From Pseudomaricurvus sp965662505 (GTDB lineage Bacteria; Pseudomonadota; Gammaproteobacteria; Pseudomonadales; Cellvibrionaceae), in the NCBI RefSeq assembly GCF_965662505.1, contig NZ_CBFIHX010000123.1, forward strand, positions 1-10,253: a stretch of 10,253 nucleotides of DNA, written 5' to 3'. The translations under genes were made by a program, and so were the position numbers. Position 1 is the first letter of the stretch; each line of letters starts with the position of its first letter. Shown here in pieces: positions 7,004 to 10,253 of the stretch. A model generated the notes under the pieces. The model saw nothing but the letters and a program-made list of their open reading frames with translations, ran no database searches and had not been told where the DNA came from.

Positions 7004-8128
7004 ATGAGCGCTGCTTCTGCTGGCAAATCCCTTAAAGACTCGGTACTGGCGGTCAATGATGATCTGCCAATTCGCACCGACAAGCCAGTGCACAGTGGCA
7101 AGGTGCGCTCAGTGTATTGGCTGACAGAAGCGGACAGTCGCCGCCTGATTGAGGAGAAGGGCTACGACGTGGCACCGGATGCGCCTTTGGCCATTATGGT
7201 GATCAGCGACCGGATTTCGGCGTTTGATTGCATCTGGACTGGCGAGGGTGATGTGCGAGGCGTACCCGGCAAGGGCGCGGCGCTGAATGCTATCTCCAAT
7301 CATTGGTTTAAGCTGTTCCGGGAAAAGGGGCTGGCAGACAGCCACATTCTGGATATTCCCCACCCGTTTGTATGGATCGTACAAAAAGCCAAACCGGTGA
7401 TGATCGAAGCCATCTGCCGCCAGTACATTACCGGTTCCATGTGGCGTGCCTATTCCAAGGGTGAGCGTGAATTCTGTGGCATCGAAATGCCCGATGATCT
7501 GCAAAAAGATCAGAAGCTTGCCGAACTGCTGATCACCCCGTCCACTAAGGGTATTCTCAAGGGCATTCCCGGTGTGCCGGAAGTGGACGATGTGAACATT
7601 ACCCGCACGGATATCGAAAACAACTTCGAAGCGTTTAACTTCCGCAGCGCCGATGACATCGCTACCTACGAGAAACTGCTGAAAGAAGGTTTCAACGTCA
7701 TCAGTGATGAGCTGGCGGCACTGGATCAGATCTTTGTGGACACCAAATTCGAGTTTGGTTTTGTCACGGATAAAGCGGGCAATGAAAAACTGATCTACAT
7801 GGACGAAGTGGGCACGCCGGATTCTTCCCGGATCTGGGATGGCGAGAGCTATCGCAACGGCAAAATCGTGGAAAACTCCAAAGAGGGCTTCCGCCAGTTT
7901 TTGCTGAATCACTTTGAAGACCCGGATATTCTGCTCAACAAAGACCGCATGGACGAGCGCTCAGCTCTGGCGCGTGACAATGAGTTGCCTATGGACGCGT
8001 TGATGGACATTTCCCGCACCTACACCGGCATTGCCGAAAAAGTGACGGGTCAGAAAATTGTATTGTCTGATAACCCCAAGGCCGAGATCGTTGAGGTCTT
8101 GCGTGAGCAGTACGGGTTGATTGATTGA
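7004..8128 (+). CDS. purC: Phosphoribosylaminoimidazole-succinocarboxamide synthase (SAICAR synthetase), long form
   Basis: Joins CAIR and aspartate using ATP to make SAICAR in de novo purine synthesis, in the cytoplasm. The chosen ATG at 7004 has AGGA 8 nt upstream and gives 374 residues. An in-frame ATG at 6953 overlaps the promoter and is rejected. Signatures are SGKVRSVY (31-38, ATP-binding loop), SDRISAFD (68-75), QYITGSMWRAY (140-150), DTKFEFG (246-252) and DEVGTPDSSRIWD (267-279). The protein is much longer than the E. coli enzyme (237 aa) and matches the roughly 370-aa form found in Vibrio and other marine gammaproteobacteria. It stands alone, divergent from valS, with no other pur gene beside it. 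No clear terminator follows the stop. Confidence 0.97.
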   Translation: MSAASAGKSLKDSVLAVNDDLPIRTDKPVHSGKVRSVYWLTEADSRRLIEEKGYDVAPDAPLAIMVISDRISAFDCIWTGEGDVRGVPGKGAALNAISNHWFKLFREKGLADSHILDIPHPFVWIVQKAKPVMIEAICRQYITGSMWRAYSKGEREFCGIEMPDDLQKDQKLAELLITPSTKGILKGIPGVPEVDDVNITRTDIENNFEAFNFRSADDIATYEKLLKEGFNVISDELAALDQIFVDTKFEFGFVTDKAGNEKLIYMDEVGTPDSSRIWDGESYRNGKIVENSKEGFRQFLLNHFEDPDILLNKDRMDERSALARDNELPMDALMDISRTYTGIAEKVTGQKIVLSDNPKAEIVEVLREQYGLID

Positions 8129-8212
8129 ATAACCCAAGGTTGACGCAGGGTAAAATGCAATGGATTGTAAAGCTGAAACCTAAATACGAATTTTCGTTAA
8201 GAGTTGTGCTAC

Positions 8213-8231
8213 GGTAATGGCAATCATTATT
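8213..8231. promoter_or_regulatory. Fur-like box upstream of the czc-type operon
   Basis: The 19-mer at 8213-8231 (GGTAATGGCAATCATTATT) matches the classic Fur consensus at 15 of 19 positions by eye and contains perfect TAATG/CATTA arms. It ends 25 bp before the first gene of the metal-efflux locus and could overlap its promoter. A related metal regulator (for example Zur or Mur) could bind such a site as well. Confidence 0.45.
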
Positions 8232-8256
8232 CAAAACGCCATGTGACGCCATCAAC

Positions 8257-8649
8257 ATGTTTACAAAATCTCGCACACACAGACTCAGAGCAGGGCGCAT
8301 CATGTTGACGCTTATGCTTCTGCAGTGCCTGTTTGTTGCCGTTGAGGCAGCGTGCGATATTTTTATTCCAGAAGAAAGTCACCACTCTCTTTCCGCGGAT
8401 GCATTTGCATTTGATTCAACCTCTGTAGATCAACCTCACTCTGGATTTGATGACCACGTGTCTGGCAACGACGCGGCGCAGGAGAGTTGTGACCACTGCT
8501 GTCAGTGTCATGGGCATAGTTCCCACGTAGCCGTTTTGCCTTTCGTTATAGCCGTCACTGTAGTACCTGAGACAGCTATTCTGGTCTCTTATCCTACCGA
8601 TGCATCGTCAAAGTCTCTCTCGTCTATCTATCGTCCCCCCATCGTTTAA
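8257..8649 (+). CDS. Small Cys/His-rich exported protein, CzcI-like
   Basis: A 130-residue protein that starts with a basic stretch (residues 4-14) and a hydrophobic run (16-29), probably a signal peptide cleaved near Glu-Ala-Ala (about 30-32). The mature part is acidic and holds a dense metal-ligand cluster at 78-90 (CDHCCQCHGHSSH). A second hydrophobic run (91-110) follows, and the C-terminus reads SIYRPPIV. Size, His/Cys cluster, Arg-Pro-Pro end and position before a CzcC-like gene match CzcI-type accessory proteins of heavy-metal efflux operons, whose exact role is poorly defined. The ATG at 8257 gives the better signal peptide. The ATG at 8302 has a good AGGG site but no basic N-terminus, so the start is uncertain. 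It is 65 bp ahead of the channel gene with no terminator between, suggesting one operon. Confidence 0.72.
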   Translation: MFTKSRTHRLRAGRIMLTLMLLQCLFVAVEAACDIFIPEESHHSLSADAFAFDSTSVDQPHSGFDDHVSGNDAAQESCDHCCQCHGHSSHVAVLPFVIAVTVVPETAILVSYPTDASSKSLSSIYRPPIV

Positions 8650-8714
8650 CCCTGCTGTTTTCTTGTCGTTTATTCATTTTTAACGGTCTGATTTAACCAA
8701 CACAGGGTACGTGT

Positions 8715-10061
8715 ATGTGCATTTTATGGTCCGGGCAGCGACGTCTGCTTCCGGGGGCGTGGATGTGTGCTTGTCTGCTTTTGATACTGCCGTTCGTGGG
8801 TGCAGCGCAGACTGAAGCAATCCAGCGTTCAATAACTCTTGAGCAGGCGCTCAGGAAATCTTTAAACAATAATCCCGAATTGCAGATGTTTCAGTGGCGT
8901 TTCAAAGCGCTGGATGGTCAGCAACAATCCGCCGATCTGGCTCCGCCTCTGGAGCTGGGTTTCGAAGCAGAAAATATACTGGGCAGTGACAATTACTCAG
9001 GAATGGACAGTGCTGAGCTGACCGTATCTCTGTCTTCGGTTATTGAGTTGGGAGGTAAACGCGACTCCCGACTCGCGTTGGCGGACTCCCGCTATGTTCT
9101 GGCTGAAGCCGAACGTCAGGCACAATCCCTCAATCTGTTGGGCAAGGTGACACAGAGCTTTATTGTTGCGCTGACATTGCAGGAAAAATTGCAAGTAGCA
9201 GAAGACACCACTCGCCTGGCAACCGACAGTCATCAGTTGGTGGGTCTGCGTGTGCAGCGTGGCGCCGCACCGGAAGCGGAGCGGCTGCGGGCAAAAGCTG
9301 CGGTGACGCAGGCTCGTTTAAAGCAGGCTGCACTGGAAGCTCAGCTGCGCAGCCAAAAGCTAACGCTCGCGACTTTATGGGGGGCGGAACGGGTGATGTT
9401 TGAGCGTTTATCGGGAGACCTTTCGACCTTTGATGCATCGTCCGGGTTTGAGGTCTTGTATCAACGCGCGCTCACCTCGCCTGCAATTGAAGTCTTATCC
9501 CGAGAGGAGCGTGTACGTGATGCCGATGTTGAACTGGCCAGAAGTCAGGCTTCAGCGAATATGCAGTGGAGTATCGGAGTGCGACGGTTTGAAGAGACAA
9601 ACGATACTGCGCTGACGGCAGGCCTGTCTGTGCCGCTATTTTCCGGTCGACGCAAACAAGGCGCGCTTAAAACCGCTCTGGCAGAGAAAGCCATGGTGGG
9701 TGAGCGTAAACGTGTGAGCCTGCTGGCGCTACGTTCTCGATTGTTTCAGGCGTGGCAGACTCATCAGCAAAGTGTTGTCGCCGCCCGGCAGATGAGAAAA
9801 GAGGTTCTACCTCTGCTGGAGCGCGCCATGGAGCAAACCCGTGAGGCTTATGAGCAGGGACGATATCGCTATCGGGACTGGATCGCCGCACAGCAAGAAC
9901 TGTTGAATGCCCGCCTGGAAACGATCGACGCGGCGTCTTTTGCGTTACTGAATCAGGCGTTGATAGAACAGCTTACCGCCCAGTCACTGGCAAACGATGA
10001 TGAGCAGAAGACAACGACCAAACAGTATGTCGACAGTGAGGTTGATCATGAAGCGCAATAA
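8715..10061 (+). CDS. czcC: Outer-membrane efflux channel, CzcC-like (TolC superfamily)
   Basis: Outer-membrane channel of a tripartite RND pump that expels divalent metal cations. The protein has 448 residues, slightly above the usual 415-430. The start at 8715 has AGGG 7 nt upstream. The signal peptide covers about residues 1-31 (Arg-Arg, hydrophobic run, cleavage in the Gly-Ala-Ala-Gln region). The outer-membrane efflux repeat pair follows, each made of long alpha-helices. The first begins SITLEQALRKSLNNNPEL (39-56), the hallmark of this family. ELGGKR near 112-117 (SSVIELGGKRDSRL) is typical of CzcC/CusC-type metal channels. The second repeat ends with YRYRDWIAAQQELLNARL in the last quarter. 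There is no lipobox Cys at the cleavage site, unlike CusC. The metal specificity cannot be read from the channel. The next gene begins 20 bp later. Confidence 0.88.
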   Translation: MCILWSGQRRLLPGAWMCACLLLILPFVGAAQTEAIQRSITLEQALRKSLNNNPELQMFQWRFKALDGQQQSADLAPPLELGFEAENILGSDNYSGMDSAELTVSLSSVIELGGKRDSRLALADSRYVLAEAERQAQSLNLLGKVTQSFIVALTLQEKLQVAEDTTRLATDSHQLVGLRVQRGAAPEAERLRAKAAVTQARLKQAALEAQLRSQKLTLATLWGAERVMFERLSGDLSTFDASSGFEVLYQRALTSPAIEVLSREERVRDADVELARSQASANMQWSIGVRRFEETNDTALTAGLSVPLFSGRRKQGALKTALAEKAMVGERKRVSLLALRSRLFQAWQTHQQSVVAARQMRKEVLPLLERAMEQTREAYEQGRYRYRDWIAAQQELLNARLETIDAASFALLNQALIEQLTAQSLANDDEQKTTTKQYVDSEVDHEAQ

Positions 10062-10080
10062 TCAAATTCAGGAAATATTT

Positions 10081-10253
10081 ATGCCCAGTTTCAGCAATAA
10101 GCAGTATACAAAAGCTCTGCTTGCGACTCTGCTCGCTGCGGCGGCACTCGCATTTGGGTTGATGAGCGCCTCTGCATCGGAGTCTCATCAGTCACACGAC
10201 GATGATGGTTTCGATAGTGAAAAGCACGGTCAGGAAGTACACGGTCAGGAAGT
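10081..10253 (+). CDS. Probable CzcB-like RND periplasmic adaptor, N-terminus only
   Basis: Only the first 57 or so residues are in the window. The ATG at 10081 has AGGA 7 nt upstream and starts 20 bp after the channel gene. An ATG at 10048 in the same frame overlaps the channel gene and lacks such a site. The N-terminus has basic residues, a hydrophobic Ala/Leu run and a Ser-Ala-Ser-Ala cleavage region (about residues 28-32), so it is exported. The mature start is rich in His and acidic residues (SHQSHDDDG), then has a repeated HGQEV unit. Adaptor identity rests on position after a CzcC-like gene, since the conserved adaptor domains lie outside the window. His-rich N-termini are known in some CzcB proteins, where they bind metal. 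Confidence 0.6.
   Translation, partial: MPSFSNKQYTKALLATLLAAAALAFGLMSASASESHQSHDDDGFDSEKHGQEVHGQE
10225..10253 (+). repeat. 15-bp in-frame tandem repeat encoding HGQEV
   Basis: CACGGTCAGGAAGTA occurs at 10225-10239 and again at 10240-10253, where the window ends after 14 of 15 bases. The second copy is identical over what is visible. It lies within the mature N-terminus of the adaptor gene and may continue beyond the window. Confidence 0.85.

Noticed and set aside
7109..7912. Long open frame (267 codons) on the minus strand inside purC
   Set aside because: Antisense to highly conserved PurC motifs, with no ribosome binding site and no family-like features.
8129..8160. Possible terminator after purC
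   Set aside because: ACCC/GGGT pairing is too short and no T-run follows.

Overview
The window looks like chromosomal DNA from a free-living, probably marine, gammaproteobacterium. The evidence is a ValS and a long-form PurC (374 aa) of gammaproteobacterial style, a short protein with a C-terminal PEP-CTERM-like sorting tail, a CRP-like operator and a Czc-type RND metal-efflux locus. Genus cannot be settled from the sequence alone. No prophage, insertion sequence, CRISPR array, rRNA or tRNA was seen.

Layout. Positions 1-755 (+) hold the C-terminal part of a hybrid sensor histidine kinase (ATPase domain plus receiver domain) whose N-terminus lies outside the window. Positions 900-1706 (+) encode a secreted, periplasmic-binding-protein-like protein (SBP family 3 style), possibly functionally linked to the kinase. 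Convergent to it, 1740-2912 (-) encodes a 390-aa lipoprotein that I do not recognise. Its ribosome binding site lies in one arm of a 9-bp inverted repeat. Upstream of that, 3079-3597 (-) encodes a PEP-CTERM-like exported protein with its own terminator (3028-3054) and a near-perfect CRP-type palindrome just upstream of its start. The essential gene valS (3917-6715, -) follows, with a strong terminator at 3842-3866. It is divergent from purC (7004-8128, +). The valS-purC gap carries a 15-bp-arm dispersed palindromic repeat (6851-6894), a valS -10 box and an extended -10 box for purC.

The right end (8257-10253, +) is the start of a metal-efflux operon: a small Cys/His-rich exported CzcI-like protein, a CzcC-like outer-membrane efflux channel, and the N-terminus of what is probably the CzcB-like periplasmic adaptor, cut by the window edge. 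A Fur-like 19-bp box lies about 25 bp before the first of these genes. The three exported proteins would act in the cell envelope: a His/Cys-rich accessory protein, the channel, and an adaptor with a His-containing repeated N-terminus. The RND pump itself should lie beyond the window.

Most of the window is ordinary. The parts most worth a second look are the unrecognised lipoprotein with its occluded ribosome binding site, the Fur-like box in front of a metal-efflux locus, the repeat-bearing N-terminus of the adaptor, and the CRP-like site in the leader of the PEP-CTERM gene. I see no clear evidence of a wholly new system.
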